64,000 bases of DNA from Diaminobutyricibacter sp. McL0608. Its GTDB lineage: Bacteria > Actinomycetota > Actinomycetes > Actinomycetales > Microbacteriaceae. The notes under the pieces were generated by a model. That model was not told the origin of the DNA and did not search any database. It saw only the letters and a list, made by a program, of their open reading frames with translations. The stretch is taken from positions 1,674,001-1,738,000 of the forward strand of contig NZ_CP154826.1 in assembly GCF_039613825.1 (NCBI RefSeq), read 5' to 3'. The position numbers and the translations under genes were made by a program. This document shows, in pieces, positions 27,711 through 36,281 of the stretch. Each line of letters begins with the position of its first letter. Position 1 is the stretch's first letter.

Positions 27711-28940
27711 ATGCCAAGCGCTCTTCCGCTGGGCGACCCGGCGCCGGCCGACGGCGTGCTGCCCGCTTCTGCCTCGGTGGACGGGGAGTCCCGCAACTTC
27801 GGCGTCTACCTGCACGTCCCCTTCTGCCGCGTGCGCTGCGGCTACTGCGACTTCAACACCTATACCGCGACGGAGCTGCGCGGGGTCTCCCAGAGCGATT
27901 ACGCGGGCCACGCCGTCCACGAGGTCGCGTTCGCCCGTCGCGCGCTCGATGGAAGCGGCATCCCCTCGCGCTCGGTCTCGACCGTGTTCTTCGGCGGCGG
28001 CACCCCGACGATGCTCCCGTCGACCGACCTCACGTCCATGCTGCACGCGGTGCGCGATGCCTGGGGCCTCGAACCGGATGCGGAGATCACGACCGAGGCG
28101 AACCCGGATTCGGTCGACGCCGACTATCTGCGCCGTCTCGCGGACGGCGGCTTCACTCGCGTGTCGTTCGGGATGCAGTCCGCGGTTCCCCACGTTCTGG
28201 CAACCCTGGAGCGCACCCACGACCCGGAGCGCGTCCCTCTGGTGGTGGAGTGGGCGCGCGACGCCGGGCTGCAGGTCAGCCTCGACCTCATCTACGGAAC
28301 GCCGGGGGAGTCCCTCGACGACTGGAAGCGCTCACTCGACTCCGCGATCGCCTGCCGTCCTGACCATCTCTCCGCCTACGCGCTGATCGTCGAACCCGGC
28401 ACGAAGCTCGCGCGGCAGATCCGGTCGGGTGTCGTGGCCGAGCCAGATGACGACCTCGAGGCCGACATGTACGAAGCGGCGGATGCGCGGCTCGCGGCGG
28501 CCGGCTACGGCTGGTACGAGGTAAGCAACTGGGCGACGGATGATGCCCACCGGTCGCGGCACAACCTCGCTTACTGGCAGGGGCACGACTGGTGGGGCGT
28601 CGGCCCCGGCGCCCACAGCCACGTCGGCGGAGTGCGCTGGTGGAACGTGAAGCATCCGTCCGCGTATGCGGGGCGGATGGCGGCGGATGAGTCTCCCGCA
28701 GCCGGTCGCGAGACCCTCGACGCAGAAACCAGGCGTGTCGAGCGGGTGCTGCTGCTCACGCGCATCCGCGACGGATTGGCGACAAGCGAACTCGACCCCG
28801 CTGGTCGCCTGCAGGTCGCCGGCCTCATCGCGGACGAACTCATCGACGCGAAAGCCGCCCTGCGCGGATCAGTCGAGCTGACCCTGCGAGGGCGGCTTCT
28901 GGCCGACGCTGTCGTGCGCCGGCTGCTCACGTCGAGCTAG
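27711..28940 (+). CDS. hemW: Radical SAM haem chaperone HemW
   Basis: Radical SAM protein of 409 aa related to coproporphyrinogen oxidase HemN. The [4Fe-4S] cluster motif CRVRCGYC occupies Cys39, Cys43 and Cys46 within YLHVPFCRVRCGYCDFNTY. Other landmarks are FFGGGTPTML, TTEANPDS and DLIYGTPGES. HemW-type proteins lack the extra N-terminal features of true HemN and are thought to insert haem into respiratory enzymes, which would suit an organism carrying the cytochrome bd operon seen at 6.7 kb. Its stop codon overlaps that of the convergent DUF4870 gene. Confidence 0.93.
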   Translation: MPSALPLGDPAPADGVLPASASVDGESRNFGVYLHVPFCRVRCGYCDFNTYTATELRGVSQSDYAGHAVHEVAFARRALDGSGIPSRSVSTVFFGGGTPTMLPSTDLTSMLHAVRDAWGLEPDAEITTEANPDSVDADYLRRLADGGFTRVSFGMQSAVPHVLATLERTHDPERVPLVVEWARDAGLQVSLDLIYGTPGESLDDWKRSLDSAIACRPDHLSAYALIVEPGTKLARQIRSGVVAEPDDDLEADMYEAADARLAAAGYGWYEVSNWATDDAHRSRHNLAYWQGHDWWGVGPGAHSHVGGVRWWNVKHPSAYAGRMAADESPAAGRETLDAETRRVERVLLLTRIRDGLATSELDPAGRLQVAGLIADELIDAKAALRGSVELTLRGRLLADAVVRRLLTSS

Positions 28941-29311
28941 CTGACGAAGCGGATCGCGATCGGGTAGACGTAGGGCTGGCCGGCATTGGCCTTCACCGCG
29001 GCGATGATGCTGAACACGATGTTCACCACCCAGACCGCGAGCAGGATGAGCAGGCCGATCCCCACGACCAGCAGAACCCAGCCGACCACGTACGCGATCG
29101 CGAGCGTTATCTGGAAATTGAGTGCGGTGGCCGTGTGCTCCCGCACGAACGGTCCGCGATCCTTGAGGACGAGGTAGCCGATCAGGGCGGGGATGAAGTT
29201 GAAGAAGATACCGCCGATGTGGACCAGGGTCGCCCACAGCCGCTCGTCGGCCGGGTTCATCTGCGGCGTCGGCTGGTAAGGCTGGGCCGGAGGGGGCGTT
29301 GCGTCAGACAT
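28937..29311 (-). CDS. DUF4870 domain membrane protein
   Basis: A small membrane protein of 124 aa with a proline/glutamine-rich N-terminal tail followed by three or four hydrophobic helices. Family signatures are LWATLVHIGGIFFNFIPALI and DRGPFVREHTATALNFQITL. DUF4870 proteins (related to Tic20-like membrane proteins) have no established function. The ATG at 29311 sits 5 nt after AAGGAG; an ATG 3 nt earlier is too close. A TAGGGT hexamer on the minus strand (29359-29364) could be the -10. A longer paralogue is encoded just upstream on the same strand. Confidence 0.83.
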   Translation of the reverse strand: MSDATPPPAQPYQPTPQMNPADERLWATLVHIGGIFFNFIPALIGYLVLKDRGPFVREHTATALNFQITLAIAYVVGWVLLVVGIGLLILLAVWVVNIVFSIIAAVKANAGQPYVYPIAIRFVS

Positions 29312-29397
29312 CATTACTCCTTGGGTGCCCGGGTGGGCGCTCGATTGACAGCCCCCACCCTAGGACACACCGTCGTCGCAGCCGCGGAAGGCGGCGG

Positions 29398-29931
29398 CTA
29401 CTTGATGAAACGGAAGTTGAACGGATAACGGTAGGTACCGCCGCCGTTGACCCGCACGAAGCCCAGGATCGAGAACACGAGGTTCACGATGTAGAGCACC
29501 CACGGGATGAGGAGCGAGAACACGAAGGAGATCGGCCAGGCAGGCGTCGCCAGCAGGATCGACCCGAGGATCACCGACACGAGCCAGGCGAGGATCCACG
29601 TGATCTGCCAGTTGAGCGCCTCCTTGGATTCCTGACGGGTCAGCGCGCCCCGGTCCTTGAAGACCAGGAAGATGATCAGCGAAGGAAGGAACCAGAGGAT
29701 TCCGCCGAGGTGGGCGAAGGAGGCCCACTGCTTGTCCTCGGCGGCCGTGAGCGGTGCACCTGGCACGGGCGCCGGCGCGGCGTACGGCTGCTGGGGCGGG
29801 ACCCCGGCCTGCTGGGGCGGGACGTTCGAGTACGGCTGCTGCGGCGGTACCGGCTGCTGCGGTGGAACCGGCTGCTGCGGTGGGATTCCCGAGCCTGTCG
29901 GGTCGACGGGCGGCTGGTTGGGGTCGGTCAT
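29398..29931 (-). CDS. DUF4870 domain membrane protein with PPQQP repeats
   Basis: Paralogue of the downstream gene, 177 aa. The N-terminal 55 residues are low-complexity and dominated by repeated PPQQP units. The membrane domain follows: WASFAHLGGILWFLPSLIIF, DRGALTRQESKEALNWQITW and a C-terminal helix ending in a conserved F/YPFNFRFIK tail. Both copies end in similar residues (YPIAIRFVS in the other), supporting local duplication. The Pro/Gln tail is predicted to be cytoplasmic and could mediate protein contacts. Function unknown. GAAAGG precedes the ATG. Confidence 0.83.
   Translation of the reverse strand: MTDPNQPPVDPTGSGIPPQQPVPPQQPVPPQQPYSNVPPQQAGVPPQQPYAAPAPVPGAPLTAAEDKQWASFAHLGGILWFLPSLIIFLVFKDRGALTRQESKEALNWQITWILAWLVSVILGSILLATPAWPISFVFSLLIPWVLYIVNLVFSILGFVRVNGGGTYRYPFNFRFIK
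29833..29884 (-). repeat. Short tandem repeat encoding PPQQP units
   Basis: Three near-identical 18-nt units with core GGCTGCTGCGGYGG on the plus strand encode the Pro-Gln repeats near the N-terminus of the DUF4870 protein. Copy number could vary between strains through slippage. Confidence 0.6.
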
Positions 29932-30090
29932 GATCGGTGCCTTTCATTCCAGTGGAACTAACGGACCTGCTCGGTAGGCGCGTGCACCTTTCGATGTGAT
30001 CGATCCGGGCGATCGTGCGAACTCATGCATAAGTTACTGCCGTGAAACTGCCGCGTGCAATGATTCGTTGGCGTGTCGACGCGATATGAT

Positions 30091-30117
30091 TAGCACTCAG
30101 GCTAAACGAGTGCTAAC
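30091..30117. promoter_or_regulatory. CIRCE element (HrcA operator)
   Basis: The sequence TTAGCACTC, nine spacer bases, GAGTGCTAA matches the CIRCE consensus perfectly. It lies 28 nt upstream of the hrcA start. A TATGAT hexamer overlaps its left edge (30086-30091) and may be the -10, so HrcA binding would block transcription of hrcA-dnaJ and what follows. Confidence 0.95.
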
Positions 30118-30145
30118 AGGTCGGTGTCAGGGAGGCGACGAGAAG

Positions 30146-31168
30146 ATGGTGTCGGATCGGAGCCTCGAGGTTCTCCGCGTGATCGTGCAGGACTATGTCG
30201 CCTCACGCGAGCCCGTCGGTTCGAAGAGCATCGTCGAGCGCCACGCGTTCGGAGTGTCTGCGGCGACCATCCGCAACGACATGGCGGCCCTCGAAGACGA
30301 GGAGCTGATCGCGGCGCCTCACACGTCGTCCGGCCGTGTTCCGACCGACAAGGGCTACCGCGTCTTCGTCGACCAGCTCGCCGATCTCAAGCCCCTCACC
30401 CACGCGCAGCGCCAGGCGATCGAGGTCTTCCTCGGGCAGTCCGTCGACCTCGACGACGTGCTCGCACGCACGGTCCGCCTCCTCTCGCAGCTCACGCACC
30501 AGGTCGCGTTGGTGCAGTATCCGTCGGTCTCGCGCTCCCGCATCCGGCACATCGAGTTCGTGACTCTTGCACCGCAGCGTCTGCTGAGCGTGCTGATCAC
30601 CGATTCGGGCGCCGTGGAGCAGCGCGTGATCGAGGTTCCGCAGGAACTGGACGACCAGCGCATCGCGCAGGTGCGCGCATCCGTGAATGCGGCGACCGCA
30701 GGGCTTTCCCTCGCCGAAGCCGCCACGCGCCTCCGCGCCCTCGCAGAGGATGAGTCGGAGCCGGGACATGCCGTGATCGTCCCGGTGGCGCGCACGCTCG
30801 TGGAGCAGATCGAGGCCAACCGCCAGGACAAGCTGCTGATGGCGGGCGCTGCGAACCTGGTGCGCACCGAACACGATTTCACCGGAAGCATCTATCCGGT
30901 GCTGGAGGCGATCGAGGAGCAGGTCATCCTGCTCCGGCTGTTCGGTGAGATGGCGACCGACCAGCACGGCGTCTCCGTCTCGATCGGCCGCGAGAACGCA
31001 CCGTTCGGCCTCGCCGAGACGAGTGTGCTGACCAGCGGCTACACCTCTGCGACCTCCGGCATCGCCCGGCTGGGCGTGCTCGGCCCGACCCGCATGGACT
31101 ATTCGAACAATATGGCGGCCGTCCGTGCCGTCGCCCGATACCTCTCCCGACTGCTCGGCGAGAACTAG
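30146..31168 (+). CDS. hrcA: Heat-inducible transcription repressor HrcA
   Basis: Repressor of class I heat-shock genes, 340 aa. The N-terminal winged helix contains SDRSLEVLRVIVQDYVAS and the recognition region FGVSAATIRNDMAALE, followed by the wing LIAAPHTSSGRVPTDKGYR. The GAF-like domain and dimerisation segment follow. The ATG at 30146 starts the conserved region directly; AGGGAGGCGACGAGAAG precedes it. It is autoregulated through the CIRCE element immediately upstream. In other bacteria GroEL helps HrcA fold, linking repression to chaperone load. Confidence 0.96.
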   Translation: MVSDRSLEVLRVIVQDYVASREPVGSKSIVERHAFGVSAATIRNDMAALEDEELIAAPHTSSGRVPTDKGYRVFVDQLADLKPLTHAQRQAIEVFLGQSVDLDDVLARTVRLLSQLTHQVALVQYPSVSRSRIRHIEFVTLAPQRLLSVLITDSGAVEQRVIEVPQELDDQRIAQVRASVNAATAGLSLAEAATRLRALAEDESEPGHAVIVPVARTLVEQIEANRQDKLLMAGAANLVRTEHDFTGSIYPVLEAIEEQVILLRLFGEMATDQHGVSVSIGRENAPFGLAETSVLTSGYTSATSGIARLGVLGPTRMDYSNNMAAVRAVARYLSRLLGEN

Positions 31169-31194
31169 CAATCGACAGTTAAGGAACTGCCTAC

Positions 31195-32304
31195 GTGGCT
31201 GACCACTACGAAGTACTCGGCGTCGACCGCAACGCCACCCCCGATGAGATCAAGAAGGCATACCGCCGCCTCGCGCGCGAACTGCACCCCGATGTGAACC
31301 CGAGCCCCGAGGCATCGGAGCGGTTCAAGCTGGTCACCCACGCGTACGACGTGCTGAGCGACCCCCAGCAGCGGGAGCAGTACGACCTCGGGCCGCAGGC
31401 CGGCTTCCCCGGCGGCGCCGGCAACTTCGGCAACTTCGGCGACATCTTCGAGACGTTCTTCGGCGGTGGCGGAGGAGGCGGTCGCGGCCCCAAGTCGCGG
31501 CGTGAGCGCGGCCAGGATGCGCTGCTGCGCGTCGAGGTCGACCTCGACGAGGTCATCTTCGGCACGCACCGCGACCTCGAGGTCGACACGGCGATCGTCT
31601 GCGAGACCTGCAACGGCTCCTGCTGCCAGCCGGGTACCGCCCCGGTCACCTGCGACATCTGCCACGGCACCGGGAGCATCCAGCGCTCCGTCCGCTCGCT
31701 CCTCGGCAACGTGATGACGTCGAGCCCCTGCGGAACGTGCCGCGGGTTCGGCACCGTCATCGTGACGCCGTGCGTGACCTGCCAGGGCCAGGGTCGCGTG
31801 CGCGCGCGCCGCACGGTGCCCGTCGACATCCCCGCCGGTGTCGACACCGGCCTGCGCCTGCAGATGCCGGGCAGCGGCGAGGCCGGCCCCGCCGGCGGAC
31901 CGAACGGCGACCTGTACCTCGAGATCAAAGTGAAGCACCACGATGTCTTCAGCCGCGACGGTGACGACCTCCTCTGCACCCTCGAAGTGGCGATGACGGA
32001 TGCGATCCTCGGCACGCACGCGAAGGTCCGGGCTCTCGATGGCGACATCGAGATCGAACTGAAGGCCGGCGTCCAGAGCGCAGACATCATCACGGTGAAG
32101 GATCGCGGGATCACGCACCTCCGTGGCAGCGGACGCGGCGACCTGCGGGTCGGCATCCAGGTCGTCACCCCGACGAAGCTCGACCACAAGGAGCGGGAGT
32201 TGATCAAACAGTTCGCATCCACGCACAAGCAGGAGGCGCCGGGCCTGGCCCGGTTCCAGCAGGGGTTGTTCGCGAAGCTCCGCGACCGTTTCCTCAACGT
32301 CTGA
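31195..32304 (+). CDS. dnaJ: Chaperone DnaJ
   Basis: Hsp40 co-chaperone of 369 aa that stimulates DnaK ATPase. The J domain (residues 1-70) has the HPD motif in [11 protein letters not shown] short Gly/Phe region follows, then a zinc domain of four CxxC repeats: CETC, CDIC, CGTC and CVTC. The first repeat reads CETCNGSC rather than CxxCxGxG. The C-terminal peptide-binding domain ends in a typical [10 protein letters not shown]-like region. The GTG start is 26 nt after hrcA. The hrcA-dnaJ pair is the actinobacterial DnaJ2 locus, controlled by CIRCE, and is distinct from any dnaK operon copy. Confidence 0.95.
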   Translation: MADHYEVLGVDRNATPDEIKKAYRRLARELHPDVNPSPEASERFKLVTHAYDVLSDPQQREQYDLGPQAGFPGGAGNFGNFGDIFETFFGGGGGGGRGPKSRRERGQDALLRVEVDLDEVIFGTHRDLEVDTAIVCETCNGSCCQPGTAPVTCDICHGTGSIQRSVRSLLGNVMTSSPCGTCRGFGTVIVTPCVTCQGQGRVRARRTVPVDIPAGVDTGLRLQMPGSGEAGPAGGPNGDLYLEIKVKHHDVFSRDGDDLLCTLEVAMTDAILGTHAKVRALDGDIEIELKAGVQSADIITVKDRGITHLRGSGRGDLRVGIQVVTPTKLDHKERELIKQFASTHKQEAPGLARFQQGLFAKLRDRFLNV

Positions 32305-32311
32305 GCGCGGC

Positions 32312-33040
32312 GTGAGCTCCCTCTACCTGCGCGAGGACCTCGTGTCGACGTCGGTCGGCGAGCGGTTGTCGATCGTCGGCGCCGAGGCGAAACACGCGGC
32401 GACGGTGAACCGCACGCGACCGGGCGAAACGGTGACGATCGGGAACGGGCGCGGGCTGATGGCGACGGGGTCGGTGATCGCGGCGACGCCATCCGAGCTC
32501 ACGATCGAGGTGGGTTCGGTCTCGCGGCTCGAGCGGCCCACTCCACTGCTCTCCCTTGCCCAGGCGCTCGCCAAAGGCGATCGCGACGAACTCGCGGTGC
32601 AGGCTTCCACGGAGCTCGGGATCGACGAGGTGCTCCCGTGGGCGGCCGAACGGTCTGTCTCGCGCTGGGACGGACCCAAGGTGGCGAAAGGCCGGGAACG
32701 CTGGAGCGCGATCGCGCGCGAGGCGGCCAAGCAGTCCATCCGCTCCTGGGTTCCCGAGGTCGGGGAGCTGGTGACGTCGAAGCAGCTCCCGGCACTGGCG
32801 AAGACGGTGCGGATGCTCGTCCTCGAGCCGACCGCGGAGGTGCCGCTCACCTCGGTCCGCCCGGACGGACGGGACATCGTCGTCGTCGTCGGTCCCGAGG
32901 GCGGCCTCTCCCAGGCCGAGCTCACCCGCTTCGCCGACGCCGGTGCCGAACTCGTGCGGCTCGGGGACACCGTGCTGAGGACGTCGACCGCCGGTCCTGC
33001 ATCCATCGCAGTCCTGAACGCGGTGCTCGGTCGCTGGTGA
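32312..33040 (+). CDS. rsmE: 16S rRNA (uracil-1498-N3)-methyltransferase
   Basis: SPOUT-class methyltransferase of 242 aa that modifies U1498 in the decoding region of 16S rRNA using SAM. An N-terminal PUA-like domain (SLYLREDLVST..., EAKHAATVNRTRPGE) precedes the trefoil-knot domain, whose SAM loop includes VVVVGPEGGLSQAELTRF and LGDTVLRTSTAGPASIAVLN. The GTG at 32312 lies 7 nt after the dnaJ stop. Its place between dnaJ and the HIT/phoH genes is conserved in actinobacteria. Confidence 0.95.
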   Translation: MSSLYLREDLVSTSVGERLSIVGAEAKHAATVNRTRPGETVTIGNGRGLMATGSVIAATPSELTIEVGSVSRLERPTPLLSLAQALAKGDRDELAVQASTELGIDEVLPWAAERSVSRWDGPKVAKGRERWSAIAREAAKQSIRSWVPEVGELVTSKQLPALAKTVRMLVLEPTAEVPLTSVRPDGRDIVVVVGPEGGLSQAELTRFADAGAELVRLGDTVLRTSTAGPASIAVLNAVLGRW

Positions 33041-33067
33041 ACCCCTCGGTCTCACGCGCAGAGCCCT

Positions 33068-33073
33068 TAAGAT
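33068..33073 (+). promoter_or_regulatory. Leaderless -10 box (TAAGAT) for the HIT gene
   Basis: TAAGAT ends 6 nt before the ATG at 33080, suggesting an internal promoter for the HIT-phoH-ybeY-corC-era part of the cluster. Confidence 0.5.
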
Positions 33074-33079
33074 AGACGT

Positions 33080-33433
33080 ATGGCAACGGACGAGCGATCG
33101 ATCTTCACGCGCATCATCGCGGGCGAGATCCCGGCCGACATCGTGTTCGACAACGAGCACATCATCGCCTTCCGTGACATCGCCCCCAAGGCGCCGGTGC
33201 ACCTGCTGGTCGTGCCCAAGACGGAGCGATACCGCGACGTCGTCGAGCTCGCGGCGGGCGACCCGGGCCTTCTCGCCGAACTGGTCGCGACCGCGAACAC
33301 CCTGGCCGAGGAGCACACCAACGGCGAGTTCCGTCTCGTGTTCAACACCGGCGCGAGCGCCGGCCAGACGATCTTCCACGTGCACGCACACATGCTCGGC
33401 GGACAGCTCGAGGAAGGAACCCTTGCCCAGTAG
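33080..33433 (+). CDS. HIT family nucleotide hydrolase (HinT-like)
   Basis: A 117-aa histidine-triad protein. The catalytic HxHxH is HVHAH (His100, His102, His104) in QTIFHVHAHMLGG. The N-terminal SIFTRIIAGEIPADIV and the central HLLVVPKTER are standard for the HINT branch, which hydrolyses adenosine phosphoramidates such as AMP-lysine. Its physiological substrate is unknown. The 3' end overlaps the phoH start by 11 nt. Confidence 0.92.
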   Translation: MATDERSIFTRIIAGEIPADIVFDNEHIIAFRDIAPKAPVHLLVVPKTERYRDVVELAAGDPGLLAELVATANTLAEEHTNGEFRLVFNTGASAGQTIFHVHAHMLGGQLEEGTLAQ

Positions 33434-34502
33434 CGACTTCCCGTCCCCCGAAGGCCAGGCCGAAGCGCGCCTGCACATCGACGGTGTCGCCATGGTGCGC
33501 CTTCTCGGCCCCCAGGACCGACTGCTGACGACGATCGAACGCCAGTACCCGATGGTCAGCGTGCACGTGCGAGGCAACGAGATCACCCTTTCCGGCGACC
33601 CCGCACAGGTGGACGCTTCCCGACGACTCATGGAGGAACTACTCGTCATGGTGAAGAACGGCCAGGAGATCAGCCCGGCAGAGGTCACGAGTTCGGCGAA
33701 GATGCTGAGCACCGACCTCAATCTCAGCCCGGCGGATGTGCTGAGCCAGGCCATCCTGACGGCGCGCGGCAAGAGCATCCGGCCGAAGACCCTCGGGCAG
33801 AAGCAGTACGTCGACGCGATCGATCACAACACGATCGTCTTCGGCATCGGGCCTGCGGGTACCGGCAAGACGTATCTCGCGATGGCGAAGGCGGTCCAGG
33901 CGCTGCAGCGCAAGGAGGTCAGCCGCATCATCCTGACCCGTCCGGCTGTGGAGGCCGGCGAGCGACTGGGCTACCTGCCCGGCACACTCACCGACAAGAT
34001 CGACCCGTATCTCCGGCCGCTCTACGATGCGCTCAACGAGATGATGGACCCTGAGCTCGTGCCGAAACTGCTGGCCGCCGGCACCATCGAGGTCGCGCCT
34101 CTCGCATACATGCGCGGCCGCACGCTGAACGACTCGTTCATCGTCCTCGACGAGGCGCAGAACACCACTCCCGAGCAGATGAAGATGTTCCTCACCCGGC
34201 TCGGTTTCGGTTCGCGCATGGTCGTGACCGGCGACATCACCCAAGTCGACCTGCCGACGGCCGCGAGTGGGCTGCGGCTCGTGACGCGTGTGCTCAAAGA
34301 CATCGACGACATCCATTTCTCCCGACTGACCAGCGACGACGTCGTGCGGCACACCCTCGTCGGCCGCATCGTCGACGCGTACACCGTCTACGACGAGCAG
34401 AAGCAGGCGCTGCACTACGAACGCGAGCAGGCATCAGAATTCGCCAATCGTGCGGAACGCCGCTCCGGCATCCCACGCGACCGCCTTCCCAAGAGACGAT
34501 AA
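33423..34502 (+). CDS. PhoH family ATPase
   Basis: P-loop ATPase of 359 aa. Walker A is GPAGTGKT (near residues 143-150) and Walker B is FIVLDEAQN, followed by sensor-like [16 protein letters not shown]. The N-terminal 120 residues form the KH-like or phosphatase-associated region of PhoH. PhoH proteins are linked to RNA metabolism and stand next to YbeY in most bacteria, as here. The only in-frame start that fits is TTG at 33423, preceded by GAGGAAGG with 4-nt spacing and overlapping the HIT gene by 11 nt. The rare TTG may keep expression low. Confidence 0.9.
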   Translation: MPSSDFPSPEGQAEARLHIDGVAMVRLLGPQDRLLTTIERQYPMVSVHVRGNEITLSGDPAQVDASRRLMEELLVMVKNGQEISPAEVTSSAKMLSTDLNLSPADVLSQAILTARGKSIRPKTLGQKQYVDAIDHNTIVFGIGPAGTGKTYLAMAKAVQALQRKEVSRIILTRPAVEAGERLGYLPGTLTDKIDPYLRPLYDALNEMMDPELVPKLLAAGTIEVAPLAYMRGRTLNDSFIVLDEAQNTTPEQMKMFLTRLGFGSRMVVTGDITQVDLPTAASGLRLVTRVLKDIDDIHFSRLTSDDVVRHTLVGRIVDAYTVYDEQKQALHYEREQASEFANRAERRSGIPRDRLPKRR

Positions 34503-34512
34503 GGGTCATTTC

Positions 34513-34974
34513 GTGAGCATCGAAGTCAACAACGAATCAGCGATCCCGGTCGACGAGGCGGCGCTGCAGAGATTGTCCGCGTACGCGCTCGAGGCGATGC
34601 ACGTGCATCCGGATGCGGAACTCGCGATCGTGCTCGTCGACGAGGCGGCGATGGAACAGCTCCACGTGCAGTGGATGGACGAGCCCGGCCCGACGGACGT
34701 GCTCAGCTTTCCGATGGACGAGCTGCGCCCGGGCACCGAAGACCAGCCCACCCCGGCCGGTCTGCTCGGCGACATCGTGCTCTGCCCGCAGGTCGCGCAG
34801 GCTCAGGCGGAGACCGCCGGCCACAGCATGATGGAAGAGCTACTGCTCCTGACGACGCACGGCATCCTCCACCTGCTCGGATTCGATCACGCGGAGCCGG
34901 AGGAGGAGAAGGAGATGTTCGGCATCCAGCGCGACATCCTCGTCGGCTTCTCGATGCACGAACGACGACGATAG
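34513..34974 (+). CDS. ybeY: Endoribonuclease YbeY (rRNA maturation)
   Basis: Metal-dependent single-strand endoribonuclease (153 aa) involved in 16S rRNA 3' maturation and ribosome quality control. The three-histidine zinc motif [11 protein letters not shown] (His116, His120, His126) lies near the C-terminus, and [10 protein letters not shown] is the other conserved block. The GTG at 34513 lies 10 nt after the phoH stop with AAGGG upstream. The order phoH-ybeY-corC-era is one of the most conserved bacterial clusters and supports a joint role in RNA and ribosome biogenesis. Confidence 0.95.
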   Translation: MSIEVNNESAIPVDEAALQRLSAYALEAMHVHPDAELAIVLVDEAAMEQLHVQWMDEPGPTDVLSFPMDELRPGTEDQPTPAGLLGDIVLCPQVAQAQAETAGHSMMEELLLLTTHGILHLLGFDHAEPEEEKEMFGIQRDILVGFSMHERRR

Positions 34975-34982
34975 GGGCGCGT

Positions 34983-36281
34983 ATGCTCGTCGCTGTCTTC
35001 TTCATCGTCGCCTTCCTGCTCGTGGCGTTCGGTGGCCTCATGGCTGCGGTCGACGCGGCGATCTCGGTGCAGTCGCGGGCGGATATCGCCGATCTCGCAG
35101 AAGGATCCCGGTCGAAGCGGTCGCTCCTGGCGATCGCGGCCGACCCCGGTGCGCACTTCAACGCGATCAACTTCATGCGCATCATCGCCGAGACCACGGC
35201 GGCGGTGCTGGTGACGCTGGCTTTCGCCATGATCTTCGAACAGTGGTGGCTGACGCTGCTGCTCGCAGCGCTCATCATGACGGGTGTCTCCTTCGTGCTT
35301 GTCGGCGCCAGCCCGCGCAGCGTCGGTCGTGCCAATGCGAAGATACTGCTGCGTCTGACGGCGCCACTCGTGCATTTCATCCGCGTCCTGCTCGGCCCGA
35401 TCGCCAACGGGCTCGTCGCGCTCGGCAACCGCGTGACCCCGGGCCGGGCACGCACGGCCACGGTCGCGTCCGAGGAACAGCTGCTCAGTATCGTCGACGA
35501 GGCGACCGAACTCGACGTGCTCGAAGAAGACGATCGGGAGCTCATCCATTCGATCTTCGAGTTCAACGAGACGGTCGTACGAGAGGTGATGATCCCGCGC
35601 ACCGACATGGTCACCATCGACACCACGGCGGGCCTCGGAAACGCGATGGGCCTGTTTCTCAGCAAGGGCGTATCCCGGGTTCCCGTCATCGACGGTGATC
35701 CGGACGAGGTCGTGGGAGTGCTCTATCTGCGCGATGTCGCGAAGCTCAGCTTCGAGAGCCCCCTGGGCGTCGACGACGTGACGATGGGTGAGCTCGCGCG
35801 CCCCGCGCTCTTCGTGCCCGAGTCGAAGAAGGCCGACCAGCTGCTGCGCCAGATGCAGCTCGAATCGAATCACCTCGCGATGGTCGTGGACGAGTACGGC
35901 GGCATCGCGGGCCTCGTGACCCTCGAGGACCTGATCGAGGAACTGGTCGGCGACATCTCAGACGAGTACGACAGGGAGGTCGAGCTCGTCGAGGAGGTCG
36001 GTGAGGGGCGTTACCGCGTCAGTGCGCGCCTTCCGGTCGACGAACTCGGCGAGCTGTTCGGGCTCGAGCTCGACGATGAGGATGTGGACACGGTCGGCGG
36101 ACTGTTCGCAAAGGCGCTCGGACGGCTTCCCGGGCCCGGTGCCGTGGTCACGACGAGCGGACTGCACTTCACGGCCGACCGCACCGAGGGCCGACGCAAA
36201 CGACTCAGCACCGTGCTCGTCGAGCGCGATGCGGCACTGATCAACGCGCAGGATGCGCTCATGAAGGAGAACGAAACATGA
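34983..36281 (+). CDS. Hemolysin C/CorC family membrane protein (DUF21, CBS pair)
   Basis: Membrane protein of 432 aa in the CNNM/CorC family. An N-terminal DUF21 domain with about three or four helices (MLVAVFFIVAFLLVAFGGL onward, residues 1-140) is followed by two CBS domains, recognised by MIPRTDMVTID and LEDLIEELVGDI, and a C-terminal CorC_HlyC domain (RYRVSARLPVDELGELF). Family members handle Mg/Co efflux or homeostasis. Despite the historical name there is no sign of haemolysin function. It starts 8 nt after ybeY and overlaps era by 4 nt. Confidence 0.9.
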   Translation: MLVAVFFIVAFLLVAFGGLMAAVDAAISVQSRADIADLAEGSRSKRSLLAIAADPGAHFNAINFMRIIAETTAAVLVTLAFAMIFEQWWLTLLLAALIMTGVSFVLVGASPRSVGRANAKILLRLTAPLVHFIRVLLGPIANGLVALGNRVTPGRARTATVASEEQLLSIVDEATELDVLEEDDRELIHSIFEFNETVVREVMIPRTDMVTIDTTAGLGNAMGLFLSKGVSRVPVIDGDPDEVVGVLYLRDVAKLSFESPLGVDDVTMGELARPALFVPESKKADQLLRQMQLESNHLAMVVDEYGGIAGLVTLEDLIEELVGDISDEYDREVELVEEVGEGRYRVSARLPVDELGELFGLELDDEDVDTVGGLFAKALGRLPGPGAVVTTSGLHFTADRTEGRRKRLSTVLVERDAALINAQDALMKENET

